Source: an uncultured Oscillibacter sp. (lineage in GTDB: Bacteria > Bacillota > Clostridia > Oscillospirales > Oscillospiraceae). Taken from it: a stretch of 64,000 nt of DNA. Position 1 is the stretch's first letter; the number at the start of each line of letters is the position of its first letter. The stretch is from the NCBI GenBank assembly GCA_950097265.1, contig CATNDJ010000001.1, positions 25,624 to 89,623 of the forward strand. The letters run 5' to 3'. The translations under genes and the position numbers were made by a program. The notes beneath the pieces are model-generated. The model saw nothing but the letters and a program-made list of their open reading frames with translations. It ran no database searches and had not been told where the DNA came from. Below, piece after piece: positions 8,403 to 16,931 of this stretch.

Positions 8403-9526
8403 AGGAACACACTCCTCTCATACGCTTCAAAGTCGATACACTGGATGTCAACGTCCGGGCAGCAGACCTGACGCATGGCTTCCGCCTGGAAATCAAAGCA
8501 GAACAGCGTACCCGGCCAGTCCATTTTCTCCAGGGCGGCGTTGAACCGATAGATGCGGGGCATATCGCAGGTGTAGCCAAACAGTACCGCCGCCTCACCG
8601 TCTATGGCGTCGTTCTCAATCACCCAGCCGGGGCGGGGCGGCTTGAAGCCCTTTTGTAAAATGCCGTCCAGAACCGCCTTTTCGCCGGGGTCACACAGCA
8701 GTTGAAGGATGACCTCGCCGTGATGGTCGCTGGGCAGATAGCAGAACGGCTCAAACTCGCGGCTCAGAACAAAGCAGCTGTGGCGCTTATCCACGCCCAC
8801 GCCCATCAGAGGGGCCATCTGCCCCATGTCCGAGGCAAATATAATGGCTGCTTGTTTGGCCTGTTTGAGTTGGGCCGGGAGCCGGGTCTGACAAAGCTCC
8901 ATCTCCAGCAGGGCCTTGAGCCGCAGTTCTGCCTTGTCCTCCCACTTCATCTGACTGGAGCCAGTGTTGTAAATGGTGAACAAGCTGCCGCCCGCCAGCA
9001 GAACGCCCGTCGAGCGGGAGCCGCGGACTTTAACGGCCTGTGCGCCCAAGTCCTTGACCTCTCTGGAGCTGTAATAAGCGGGCCGGTCAAGGGGCGTCAG
9101 GTCATCGTGCGGCGTGGGGCTGAACAGCGCCGGCTTTTCCCAAGGCAGAACAGACACATCCGCATTGAGCATTGTCACCAGCACCTCGGCCATCCGGTGC
9201 AGGCGCAGACGGCGGGTGATTTCCGATTTGAGCTGATTGGTCTCGGTACTGCCGGAGAGATAGGGCAGAAATTGATCCGGCCAGCACTCCACCAGCAGCC
9301 GTTTTGCGGCGGCGGTCAGTCGAAGGCCACGAACGCCATTGCGGTAGAATGTCCGCAGAAGATTGTCCCGTTTGAGCCGTTTGACCGCATACTCCTTGTA
9401 GGTGTCAGAAGCTGGGAGACGGCTGACCAGGGCGGCGGGCAGTTCGCCGGACAGAGCGGTGAGAGCCAGAACCAGGCCGGGAAATGTGTCCAGGGCGGGC
9501 AGCACCCGCCCATCCGCTTCCGACAT
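8384..9526 (-). CDS. ICE accessory protein with probable N-terminal winged helix
   Basis: 380 residues, no signal peptide or clear membrane segment. Residues 43 to 75 (YKEYAVKRLKRDNLLRTFYR, then GVRGLRLTAAAKRLL) look like a winged-helix DNA-binding unit with its wing, of the sort seen in replication-relaxation-type plasmid proteins. The rest, with several conserved-looking Cys and Trp residues, matches nothing I can name. The start has a strong AAGGAGG 8 to 10 bases upstream. Its stop overlaps the beginning of the VirD4 frame, which suggests coupling. A role in DNA processing or regulation is a guess from context. Confidence 0.65.
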   Translation of the reverse strand: MSEADGRVLPALDTFPGLVLALTALSGELPAALVSRLPASDTYKEYAVKRLKRDNLLRTFYRNGVRGLRLTAAAKRLLVECWPDQFLPYLSGSTETNQLKSEITRRLRLHRMAEVLVTMLNADVSVLPWEKPALFSPTPHDDLTPLDRPAYYSSREVKDLGAQAVKVRGSRSTGVLLAGGSLFTIYNTGSSQMKWEDKAELRLKALLEMELCQTRLPAQLKQAKQAAIIFASDMGQMAPLMGVGVDKRHSCFVLSREFEPFCYLPSDHHGEVILQLLCDPGEKAVLDGILQKGFKPPRPGWVIENDAIDGEAAVLFGYTCDMPRIYRFNAALEKMDWPGTLFCFDFQAEAMRQVCCPDVDIQCIDFEAYERSVFLSPENN

Positions 9527-9554
9527 GATTTCCGCCTCCTTCCCATGATTTTTT

Positions 9555-9585
9555 TACCGAGGGGGCTACAGCTTCGGTATTTTTT
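9555..9585 (+). terminator. Plus-strand-oriented hairpin in a minus-strand operon
   Basis: TACCGA and TCGGTA pair around a 13-base loop and are followed by six T on the plus strand. In this orientation it would stop antisense, not sense, transcription. The 177-base gap (9547 to 9723) also holds an 8-bp inverted repeat CATATCCC/GGGATATG and no convincing gene. Confidence 0.45.
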
Positions 9586-9723
9586 CGCTGACCCGGCATG
9601 GAAAAAACCGCTGATTTTCAGGGATTCCCGGGCCGTAAAGCCATATCCCGTTTCTCAGCCTCAAAAAAAGCCAAAATGGGATATGACCTTTTTTCGGAAA
9701 ATGAAACTTTTTGGGCAGGTTTT

Positions 9724-10404
9724 CTATGACCCCTTCGGGCCGTCCTGGAGTTGTACCCCCCGCTCCGCCAGCCATGTTGGGAAGCGGGGCGTGTCCATGA
9801 TGAACATACGGGTACAGTCCGTCTCGCCCAGCTCCGTGGTATGGTAGACGTCGCAGAGCAGTCCGCCGTCATCGGTCAAAAGCCAGGCCCCCACCGCGTC
9901 CAGGTACTGCTTAATCTCCAGATTGTCATAGTCCCGCACCCGGCGCTCCGGGAGGTCACGGCAGTAGGTGTGAGAAAAGCACACAACGCAGTGCCGGAAC
10001 CGCCGGACAGTATGGCTTTTGACGTATTGCTCCAGCGCCGCGGTGAGCGGGTCGATCAGGTACTCCGTGCTCTGAGACTGCCTGCGCTTGGGGAGCAGAC
10101 AGGGCAGGGTAATCTCAAAAATGCCGCCCCGCTGCTGGATGTCGATACCCTGCATGGCGGCAGCGGAGGTCAGATATTCGCTCTTTTTCACGTTTGTGCT
10201 GGCATAGAGCAGATGGCGCAGCCGGCAGGTGATGGTCTCCGCCCGCAGAGCCGCGTCGGTGGACAGCACCTCGTAGTTGTCCGGGTAACGCTGGATGTCT
10301 GTGGTATTCATGGCATACAGTGCGCTGTTCAGGCGCTGTATGTCATCTAAAATGGATGTAATCCGCTGAGAAATAACGCTTCGGGTCAAGGTGCTTGGAC
10401 TCAC
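9724..10404 (-). CDS. ICE accessory protein (DUF6100-like) with a RusA-like acidic core
   Basis: 226 residues, soluble. The C-terminal half carries RDYDNLEIKQYLDAVGAWLL followed by TDD and a strand ending MFIMD. This D-x-D-N...K...D...DD layout is the pattern of RusA-type Holliday junction resolvases, in which the acidic residues bind metal. Similarity to the family named DUF6100 is from memory. GTG start, overlapping the preceding stop codon (GTGA). The N-terminal half is helical with no motif I recognise. Nuclease activity is inference. Confidence 0.65.
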   Translation of the reverse strand: MSPSTLTRSVISQRITSILDDIQRLNSALYAMNTTDIQRYPDNYEVLSTDAALRAETITCRLRHLLYASTNVKKSEYLTSAAAMQGIDIQQRGGIFEITLPCLLPKRRQSQSTEYLIDPLTAALEQYVKSHTVRRFRHCVVCFSHTYCRDLPERRVRDYDNLEIKQYLDAVGAWLLTDDGGLLCDVYHTTELGETDCTRMFIMDTPRFPTWLAERGVQLQDGPKGS

Positions 10405-10922
10405 TCCTTCCGATAATATTCCACGTCCCCCTCCAGGGACACGGTGCAGTAACCGTTGACATTAGGGATTTGCAGTGCCTCGATCTGCTCTGCGGAATCA
10501 ACAATCACCAGATAGCGGGAGGGCTGTTCTCCAGAGTTCTTCAAGGCCTGGGTTACAAGGACCTCCCGTCCCTGGGCGATATAGACGATCTCGTAAACCT
10601 CGCTGTCAGCGAAGAAGATAATCTTTGCGGGAAAATCGCCAATCGAGTGGTACTCCACCTGCCCAATGAAGTCCGCAAGGACCCAGACGGCGGCAAACAG
10701 AGTCCAGTCCACATTCCCCATGTTGTCCGGCGCGGCGCAGTAATAAGGCTCCTCCCACCAGATGCGGCCCTGCTTCACAAGGTACGTCAGCAGATTCCTG
10801 ATCTTATCATCCTTGCCGGGGTGGAGCCGAAGAAGCTGCTTTTCCGTTAAAATCTGGTACATGGAGATGTCCCGCAAGAGGGCGGCGGCCTCCCTTTCAT
10901 AGATCTGTGCGCGTGTTTTCAT
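10401..10922 (-). CDS. ICE accessory protein (DUF5697-like), probable winged helix
   Basis: 173 residues, soluble. The first 60 residues (SMYQILTEKQLLRLHP then KIRNLLTYLVKQGRIWWEE) read as a helix-turn-helix with a wing. The C-terminal part (about 75 to 150) alternates strands and helices (AKIIFFADSEVYEIVYI, SRYLVIVDSAEQIEAL), resembling a small Rossmann-like or nuclease-like sensor fold. Similarity to DUF5697 is from memory. It is the first gene after the 11-bp repeat array, so a DNA-binding role at that array is worth testing. It is translationally coupled to the next gene. Confidence 0.65.
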   Translation of the reverse strand: MKTRAQIYEREAAALLRDISMYQILTEKQLLRLHPGKDDKIRNLLTYLVKQGRIWWEEPYYCAAPDNMGNVDWTLFAAVWVLADFIGQVEYHSIGDFPAKIIFFADSEVYEIVYIAQGREVLVTQALKNSGEQPSRYLVIVDSAEQIEALQIPNVNGYCTVSLEGDVEYYRKE

Positions 10923-10942
10923 GGATGTTCACCTCTGCTGTG

Positions 10943-11137
10943 CGTATTATCGCCGTATTACAGACGTATTGCTTGGCTTGCTTTAGGTGCCAGTTTTGGC
11001 CTTGTGCGTGTTATTTCAGCATTATTTCCGCATTAAAAATCCGCTTCCGTATTAACGCCGTATTATTGACGTATTATTTTTGTCCATCATTCATGGTTCG
11101 GTTTTATGCGTATAAATGCCGTATTATCTCCGCATTA
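10943..11137. repeat. Twelve 11-bp phased repeats in four triplets (iteron/operator array)
   Basis: The core CGTATTA (plus strand; TAATACG on minus) or a one- to two-base variant recurs at exact 11-bp steps in four groups of three. Group 1 starts at 10943, 10954 and 10965. Group 2 starts at 11007, 11018 and 11029. Group 3 starts at 11048, 11059 and 11070. Group 4 starts at 11109, 11120 and 11131. The last unit overlaps the VirB4 stop codon. The array fills most of the 212-base gap between the VirB4 gene and the next gene. No coding potential explains it. Confidence 0.85.
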
Positions 11138-14035
11138 GGCACTCTGCTGACCGGATTTGTCCAGCAGTTCCTGAAGCTCCCGGCGGTCGGTAGTGATAAG
11201 CTCCTTCTCCATCTGACTACACTTGATTTCCACCGTCACGTTATTGTTGTTGGTGCTAATCAGGCCGCTGCCCCGCTCGAAGTGGGTGATCTCCATAACC
11301 TCCGCTTCGGACAGGTGCAGGATGGACTGGACACGCCGGGCCTCCTCTTCCTCCAGATTGAGCAAGATTTTCGTCTTGGCGTTGTTGATGATGCCCTTGC
11401 CGTACTTGCCGTCCTCCAGCGCAAAGAAGTCGTTGATGTCCTGGGTAGCGCAGATGGCAGAGCCGCCGTAGCCTCGGATGATCTTGAAAATCTCCAGCAC
11501 AAACTCGGCGGCCAGACGGTTGCTGTTGGCCCCAATGAGCTGCCAGCACTCGTCAATGTAAATGGCCTTTTCCTCGGTGCGGTTCTCTTTGGCCTTGTCC
11601 CAGACAAAATCAAGCGCCACGAACATCCCCTCCGTCAGCAGGTCGCCGGTCAGTTCGGAGATGTCCAGCACCGTGTACTTGTTGTCCAGAGACACGTTGG
11701 TGGGCTGGTTGAAGGTGCGGGCGGAGCCGTTGACCAGCCGGTTGATGATATTTGCCAGCCGCCTTGTCTCCTGGGACTCCTTCAGCACCTCATACAAGTC
11801 CCCCAGCACCGGCATTGTCCGGTAGCGGCTGGGGTCGGTCGGGTCGTCCAGGGTGCTGTTCTCATGGGTGATGCCCAGTTTGGCATAGGTGCGGATCAGG
11901 GCGTCGTCCAAAAGCTGCCGCTCCTCATGGGTCATGTCGGGGATCAGCAGCGAGAAAAAGATATGGAGCCGCTGGATTTTTGCCGCCAGCAGGGACTTCT
12001 CCACGCCTGGGCCGTCCAGCAGCTCGTCCACCGACTTGTCCACCTTGCGGATCTCCATGACATTGATGCAGTTTTTGGAGGCGGGAGAGATTTGGATGAA
12101 CTCCCCGCCGATGTTGGAACAGGCCCGGTGGAACTCATGGCCCTTTAACGGGGCCACGATGAATACCTGGATGCCCTTCCGCCGCATACGGGTTGCCATC
12201 AGCTGCATAGTAAAGCTCTTGCCCGCGCCGCTGGTGCCCAGAATGGCGATATTGGCGTTTTTGTAGACCCGGGAATCGAAGATGTCCACGATGATCAGGG
12301 AGTTGTTGTGCTTGTTCACCCCCAGCAAAATGCCGTTGTCGTCGCACATCTCGTAGCTGGTGAAGGGGTAACAACTGGCCGCACCTAGGGTCAGCACGTT
12401 CCGTTTGGACCGCTCATAGAGGTGCTTTTCCAGAGCTACCAGCGGGAGTGAGGACAAAAAAGCCTGTTCCTGACAGAAGGAACAGGCCTGTACGTCCATA
12501 TCCTGACTGAGTAGCAGCTTTTTCATCTCCGCGCACTTCCACTCCAGGTCCTCCACATTGTTGGCGGTGATGGTGACCAGAAGGTTCAGATAATAGAAGT
12601 CCTCGTTGTTGCTCAGACCGTCTTTGAGGAGGTAGCCGCTGCGGATAGCTCCGTCCAGGTCGTCGAAGTCGGTGTTGGTATCGCTGGTCTCCTTGATCTT
12701 GCTGCGGTTGATGCGCAGCTGCTGGCCCAGCTTACGGATCATTCGGTCTTTGGGCTGCCGGGTCAGGAACATATCCAGGTCGATGCCGTCTCCAGCGTTC
12801 ACCAGCAGACTGAGCCAGCCCGCTGGCACCTGGGTCTTGTAGCCGCCGGAGGGCACCAGCAGATAGGCGTAGTACACGCCGTCAATGCAGATGTGCCGCC
12901 CGTGGGATAGATCGATGTGGTTGGGGGCGTAGAACTCATTCACCGGGATCTGGTCCACAGGTCGTCCGGCGGTTAGATACTCGGCCACCACCTGCTTGGC
13001 CTTTTCCTCAAAGGGGCGCTCATTGCTTTCCTGGCGGCAGAGAACGTGGTACAGCACCTCCGCCGTGGCCTCGTTTTCGTCATCGTGGTTCAACACAACC
13101 GTATTTCCGCATTGGCGCAGGTAGTTGGCGGCGGTGCGGGCAGCGGTCTGGAGGGAGGCGATGGCCTCTTCCTCCTCCTGTCCTCGGCGCGTTCCGGGCA
13201 GCGGTTCATGCTCAAAAATCAAGAAAAACCGCCGGGTGATGGCCTCTCTGGAACCTAGTTGACGGATCAGCCGCAGGTAGTCCTCCTGGAGCATCCGGCA
13301 GTGGGGGTCGGTCTCCCGCTCCAGCTCCCGGCGCACCGCCTGCACATGGCGGTCAATGTCCGCCCGCTTGGTCAGCACCTTGAACTGCACCTTTACCGGC
13401 GCGATTTTGAGGTAGCTGATAAAGGAGTAGATAATGCTGCGCTGCTCCTGGGCACTGCGCAGAAGGAAGTTGACCGGAACGACCTCCAGAATCTTCACAT
13501 AGCGGCGGTCGCGGGTGTAGATGATACCGTGCTTGATGTTCTCCACCGGCACATAGTCCGCCAGCGGATTGAGGGGCTTTACTTCCGGGGCCAGGAAGGT
13601 TTTGAACCGATCCACTTTCCGGCCCTTCAAGTCTACCTCTACACGGTTCCGGCTCTTGGGTATCTCGCTGTCGTCTTCCTCCTTGGGGGCGCTGTGGCCC
13701 CAGCTGGGGAGCAGGCTCTTTTTCCCCCGGTCCGCGCCGTCCCTGTCCAGCGTCCGCCGGTTGCGGAGAAAGCTGAAAAATTGGAGAATGAACTCGGACA
13801 GGCTCCCGCCGCCAATGCCGATCAGGGCCACCAGCACCAGGGGCAGGGTGGTCAGGCACAGGACGATGATCCGGATGGTGAGGGAAAAGGGCAGTTTTAA
13901 GACCGGCACTCCTGTCAAAGCACCCAGGATGCCGGCCTCGATCACGTTGCGGGTCTTGAGCATCCCGCCCATCAGCGTACCGCCCTCAATAAAATTAGGG
14001 GGGATGATATAAACATCCCGTTCTTCTTGCCGCAT
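11135..14035 (-). CDS. VirB4/TraE-type conjugation ATPase with PrgI/VirB3-like N-terminus
   Basis: 966 residues. The first 110 or so contain two hydrophobic helices (about 35 to 80) preceded by YIIPPNFIEGGTLMGG, typical of the PrgI/VirB3-like inner-membrane partner, here fused to the ATPase. The VirB4 motor follows: Walker A GTSGAGKS near residue 600, Walker B IYIDECW near residue 828 and the CATQDINDF motif near 860. VirB4 powers assembly and substrate transfer of the mating channel at the membrane. A strong GGAGGGCCT precedes the ATG. It lies directly downstream of the repeat-rich membrane protein and is followed by the 11-bp repeat array. Confidence 0.93.
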   Translation of the reverse strand: MRQEERDVYIIPPNFIEGGTLMGGMLKTRNVIEAGILGALTGVPVLKLPFSLTIRIIVLCLTTLPLVLVALIGIGGGSLSEFILQFFSFLRNRRTLDRDGADRGKKSLLPSWGHSAPKEEDDSEIPKSRNRVEVDLKGRKVDRFKTFLAPEVKPLNPLADYVPVENIKHGIIYTRDRRYVKILEVVPVNFLLRSAQEQRSIIYSFISYLKIAPVKVQFKVLTKRADIDRHVQAVRRELERETDPHCRMLQEDYLRLIRQLGSREAITRRFFLIFEHEPLPGTRRGQEEEEAIASLQTAARTAANYLRQCGNTVVLNHDDENEATAEVLYHVLCRQESNERPFEEKAKQVVAEYLTAGRPVDQIPVNEFYAPNHIDLSHGRHICIDGVYYAYLLVPSGGYKTQVPAGWLSLLVNAGDGIDLDMFLTRQPKDRMIRKLGQQLRINRSKIKETSDTNTDFDDLDGAIRSGYLLKDGLSNNEDFYYLNLLVTITANNVEDLEWKCAEMKKLLLSQDMDVQACSFCQEQAFLSSLPLVALEKHLYERSKRNVLTLGAASCYPFTSYEMCDDNGILLGVNKHNNSLIIVDIFDSRVYKNANIAILGTSGAGKSFTMQLMATRMRRKGIQVFIVAPLKGHEFHRACSNIGGEFIQISPASKNCINVMEIRKVDKSVDELLDGPGVEKSLLAAKIQRLHIFFSLLIPDMTHEERQLLDDALIRTYAKLGITHENSTLDDPTDPSRYRTMPVLGDLYEVLKESQETRRLANIINRLVNGSARTFNQPTNVSLDNKYTVLDISELTGDLLTEGMFVALDFVWDKAKENRTEEKAIYIDECWQLIGANSNRLAAEFVLEIFKIIRGYGGSAICATQDINDFFALEDGKYGKGIINNAKTKILLNLEEEEARRVQSILHLSEAEVMEITHFERGSGLISTNNNNVTVEIKCSQMEKELITTDRRELQELLDKSGQQSA

Positions 14036-14044
14036 AGGCCCTCC

Positions 14045-15751
14045 TTATATCCGATCCTTGCGTCTGGGCGGGTCGGGAAGTTTTTTGATGATGCGCTCAT
14101 GGTAGGCCACAGTATCGTCCGGGGCCATGTAGGGCTTGCGCTCCACGGCATCTTGGGCGTACTGCTTGTACCACTGCGTTCCGTCGGCAGAGACAATTTT
14201 GGTATAGTCACCAGAAGGAGCGGTGTATTGATCCACATGGTACATCGCAAAGGAAAGTCCTTCGCTCGCTCCCGATACGGTTTCTACGCCGGTGATCCGG
14301 CCCCGGCCAATCTCCACATCGGAGTAGATAGGGGCGTCCCGGCTTCCAATGCCGGGAGAGGTATAGCCCATATACGAAGACAGAGACTGGGCCGCCATGT
14401 CGCCGGTAATACTGCCAGCCACCTCGCCGCGGGCCACAGAGCCAATCACATCATTGGCAAAGCTGCCGCCGGCGGCCAGGGAATGGGAGAATACCATGCC
14501 GCCCAGAGTGGGCCGTGCCCCCGCGCCAGCTTGAAAGCGGTTGGTATGCACCCGCTCACTGGAGGATGTGGTATGGACCGTCTGGGAGGAGCGTTCCATG
14601 TGGGTCTCCGCACGCTGCTCGCCGCCGGAAACAACCGTATTTTCCCTGTGAACACTCCCCTCTGCGCCGCCAGCATACACATTTTCGGTCTGCGGCGCAT
14701 GGACGGTGTTCTCACCGCCGGTAATGACAATACCCTCTTGGGGCGGCACACTGTCAGCAGGAATACTCTCCGGCGGTGTAACCACAGTCTGCGGTACTGA
14801 ATCGACAGGTATGCTCTCAGGCGGCGTACCCACAGTCTGCGGCGGGCCGGCCGGAGGAACAGGGGCTGGAGGCTCGCTGCCAGTGAGGACAACGCCCTCC
14901 TGGGGCGGTGTCCCGCCGGGTGCAAGGCTGGTAGGGGGCATATCTACCGCCTGCGGCATCTGGCTGGAGGGCGGAACAGGGGCTGGGGGCTCGCTGCCGG
15001 TGAGGATGACCCCTTCCTGGGGAGGTGTCCCGCCGGGCATAGGGGCAATAGGCGGCACATTCTCCATAGGGACAGCCGGGGATGCGGTCACGTTGTCAGT
15101 TTGGATCACATCAGCCTGGGGCGGCGTTCCAACAGGAGTGCTGTTCTCGGTATGGATGGGGGAGCCGCCAGCATGTACCTCGCTGTTGATATGGGTGTCC
15201 GCGTCCACCTGTGCGGCGGTCTGCGCGGCGCTAGCAGCACTGGAGGCTGCGGCCTGCCGCACCTGGTTTTGAGCGGTATGGACAGCGGAGGTCTGGGTCG
15301 TGGCTGTTCTGACCGCGCTGTTGGTGATATGCCGGCCAGCCATACCGATCAGTCCGCCTTTGAAAAATCCTGCCATTCCAGAGGAACCGGACTTTCCTGC
15401 GGTACTGCCGGCGGCGGAACCGGTGCGGCCAGCACCAGCCCCACGCCCTCCTCCCGCAACCATTGTGACAGCCCTCACGGCGATCATGGCCTCGGCCAGC
15501 ATGGAACCGCCGGTGCGGCCCACGTTGACTCCCAGTGTCGCCATAAAGCTGTCGATCTTCTGCGAGACTTTCAGGAACGCAACGGCGCACAGAAACCAGA
15601 TCAGCACGTTGCCGGTGACCGCCTCCTTGCCGGACGACGCCACCTGGGCCTCCACCTCACTCTCCGTAATGGCAAGAGCCGGGACGCACAGCGCCGAAAG
15701 AACCAGCACCGTCAGGACCAGGATAGTCAAAATGCGTTTGAATTTCTTCAT
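14045..15751 (-). CDS. Repeat-rich ICE membrane protein of the mating channel
   Basis: 568 residues from the ATG at 15751, where a signal peptide (MKKFKRILTILVLTVLVLSA) begins; an upstream in-frame extension is not used. A second hydrophobic segment follows (VLIWFLCAVAFLKV) and then a Gly/Ala-rich stretch. The long middle part is Pro/Thr/Val-rich, with repeats of the type GGTPPQEGVILTGSEPPAP. The C-terminal 120 residues look folded and end in a basic tail. It sits between the VirB6-like and VirB4 genes. Position and topology suggest a structural channel or surface component; no family function is known to me. Confidence 0.75.
   Translation of the reverse strand: MKKFKRILTILVLTVLVLSALCVPALAITESEVEAQVASSGKEAVTGNVLIWFLCAVAFLKVSQKIDSFMATLGVNVGRTGGSMLAEAMIAVRAVTMVAGGGRGAGAGRTGSAAGSTAGKSGSSGMAGFFKGGLIGMAGRHITNSAVRTATTQTSAVHTAQNQVRQAAASSAASAAQTAAQVDADTHINSEVHAGGSPIHTENSTPVGTPPQADVIQTDNVTASPAVPMENVPPIAPMPGGTPPQEGVILTGSEPPAPVPPSSQMPQAVDMPPTSLAPGGTPPQEGVVLTGSEPPAPVPPAGPPQTVGTPPESIPVDSVPQTVVTPPESIPADSVPPQEGIVITGGENTVHAPQTENVYAGGAEGSVHRENTVVSGGEQRAETHMERSSQTVHTTSSSERVHTNRFQAGAGARPTLGGMVFSHSLAAGGSFANDVIGSVARGEVAGSITGDMAAQSLSSYMGYTSPGIGSRDAPIYSDVEIGRGRITGVETVSGASEGLSFAMYHVDQYTAPSGDYTKIVSADGTQWYKQYAQDAVERKPYMAPDDTVAYHERIIKKLPDPPRRKDRI
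14858..15037. repeat. Two 63-bp direct repeats in the ICE membrane protein gene
   Basis: Copies at 14858-14920 and 14975-15037 are highly similar and start 117 bp (39 codons) apart, in frame. A shorter related stretch lies near 14717-14750. They encode the Pro-rich repeats of the protein. Confidence 0.8.
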
Positions 15752-15765
15752 AGGGTCTCCTTCCG

Positions 15766-16476
15766 TCAGAGTGAAAGCGGATTGGCAATGAACGCGCCCA
15801 CCATGCTTACGAACAGCCGCAGGCACCAGGCGTTCATCAGAAGCAGAAAAATCTGCCCCGCAAACATCCTGCACCAGCTTTTGAAGATGTTGGATGTGGC
15901 CTGAGACACGCCCATGGCAAAGGCCACCGGCGCGGTGAACACCATGACGCCCAGCAGCACATACCGCTCCGCCGCCTCAAACAACAGTTTTAAGTAGTTC
16001 CATGCCAGAATGAGGAGCAGAATCAGCACGATCAGAGCCACAGCGCCGTTGGCACATACACCGATGATGGTCAGCAAGACGGAGTTGAAGTCCGCAAAGC
16101 TCAGGTTGGGGAGTGCGGAGGTCAGTATCCAGTCGTAGGGTGTACCGCCGATGTCCAGCGCCATGTCCACGATTTGGTCGGAGTAGTAGGCCAGGGCGAT
16201 AAACAGGACGGAACGAATGCTCAGTTTTATTGGGTCCTCCGCCTCGCCGCCTCCGCCAATGCCGAAGTTCTTGAACAGGTTCCACACCCAAATCAAGAGG
16301 ATCAGGCCGATTGCCAGAGCCACAAAGATGTCGTACATGGTTTCCGCAGCTGGAAAGTATCGCAGGAATATGCTCATGTCGCAGCCCAGCGCGCCCAAAA
16401 CTGATGTGTTGATCAAATCCAGGCCGTGCATGACTTGTTCCGCGATCCACTCTACAATGCCGTCTAAAATGCCCAT
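15766..16476 (-). CDS. VirB6/TrbL-like conjugal transfer membrane protein
   Basis: 236 residues with an amphipathic N-terminus and at least five hydrophobic helices (about residues 48-68, 85-105, 128-160, 170-195 and 205-230). This is the polytopic inner-membrane channel component expected between the pilin-like and VirB4 genes in Gram-positive conjugation modules. It matches my memory of the CD1112-type VirB6/TrbL-like family. Gene order supports the call more strongly than any single motif. It starts 7 bases downstream of the VirB2-like gene, so it is in the same transcript. Confidence 0.85.
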   Translation of the reverse strand: MGILDGIVEWIAEQVMHGLDLINTSVLGALGCDMSIFLRYFPAAETMYDIFVALAIGLILLIWVWNLFKNFGIGGGGEAEDPIKLSIRSVLFIALAYYSDQIVDMALDIGGTPYDWILTSALPNLSFADFNSVLLTIIGVCANGAVALIVLILLLILAWNYLKLLFEAAERYVLLGVMVFTAPVAFAMGVSQATSNIFKSWCRMFAGQIFLLLMNAWCLRLFVSMVGAFIANPLSL

Positions 16477-16482
16477 GGACGG

Positions 16483-16863
16483 TTAGGGCGTCCACTGACC
16501 GCCGGCGAAGAAGGGGGTAATGTAGGACATGATGAAGCCCAGGGAGTTGAGGATGATCCAGGTGATGACGATGCGCTTCAGCCAGGCCCGGGATTCGTCC
16601 ACCGTCCGGCCTGAGCGGGAGAAGTTCATCAGCAGCAGGGCCACAGCCGCCGTCACGATGGCCGCAATAGTGGAGATGCCCAGGATCTGGGTGTAGACAT
16701 CCTTCATCACCTCGCTGGCCTTCGTCCAGAGGGTATCCGCAGCCAGGGCAGGCTGGGCCAGCACCGTTGCCATAGAGGTTCCGAAGAAGCCCATATAGAG
16801 GATGCGTCCGTAGTTACGATGCTTTTTCTGCGGAGTTTCAGAGAGCGTGGTTTTTCGGTTCAA
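16483..16863 (-). CDS. TrbC/VirB2-like pilin-like conjugal transfer protein
   Basis: 126 residues. A long signal peptide with an ALA-A site at about residue 41 is followed by two hydrophobic helices (about 60-80 and 95-115) separated by a short charged loop (FSRSGRTVDESRAWLKR). This is the layout of VirB2/TrbC-type pilin-like proteins. The TTG start follows AAGGAGG at good spacing. It is the first gene after the promoter and double hairpin leader at 16887 to 17038 and so heads the secretion operon. Confidence 0.8.
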   Translation of the reverse strand: MNRKTTLSETPQKKHRNYGRILYMGFFGTSMATVLAQPALAADTLWTKASEVMKDVYTQILGISTIAAIVTAAVALLLMNFSRSGRTVDESRAWLKRIVITWIILNSLGFIMSYITPFFAGGQWTP

Positions 16864-16886
16864 TCAGTTACCTCCTTTTTGTCTCG

Positions 16887-16922
16887 GAAAACGAAAACAG
16901 CGCCCATAAGCGTTGGGCGCTG
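16887..16922 (-). terminator. Second leader hairpin before the secretion operon
   Basis: A perfect 9-bp stem (CAGCGCCCA/TGGGCGCTG) with a 7-base loop at 16898-16922, followed on the minus strand by TTTTCGTTTT. It ends about 25 bases before the VirB2-like RBS, so it can act as an attenuator. Confidence 0.7.
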
Positions 16923-16931
16923 TCCTTTGCG

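Noticed and set aside
10943..11137. CRISPR-like array
   Set aside because: Units are only 11 bp with no unique spacers of 25-40 bp and no cas genes nearby.
10907..12148. A long plus-strand open frame over the repeat array and the VirB4 3' end
   Set aside because: It begins among the 11-bp repeats and then runs antisense to conserved VirB4 motifs, so it is a shadow frame.
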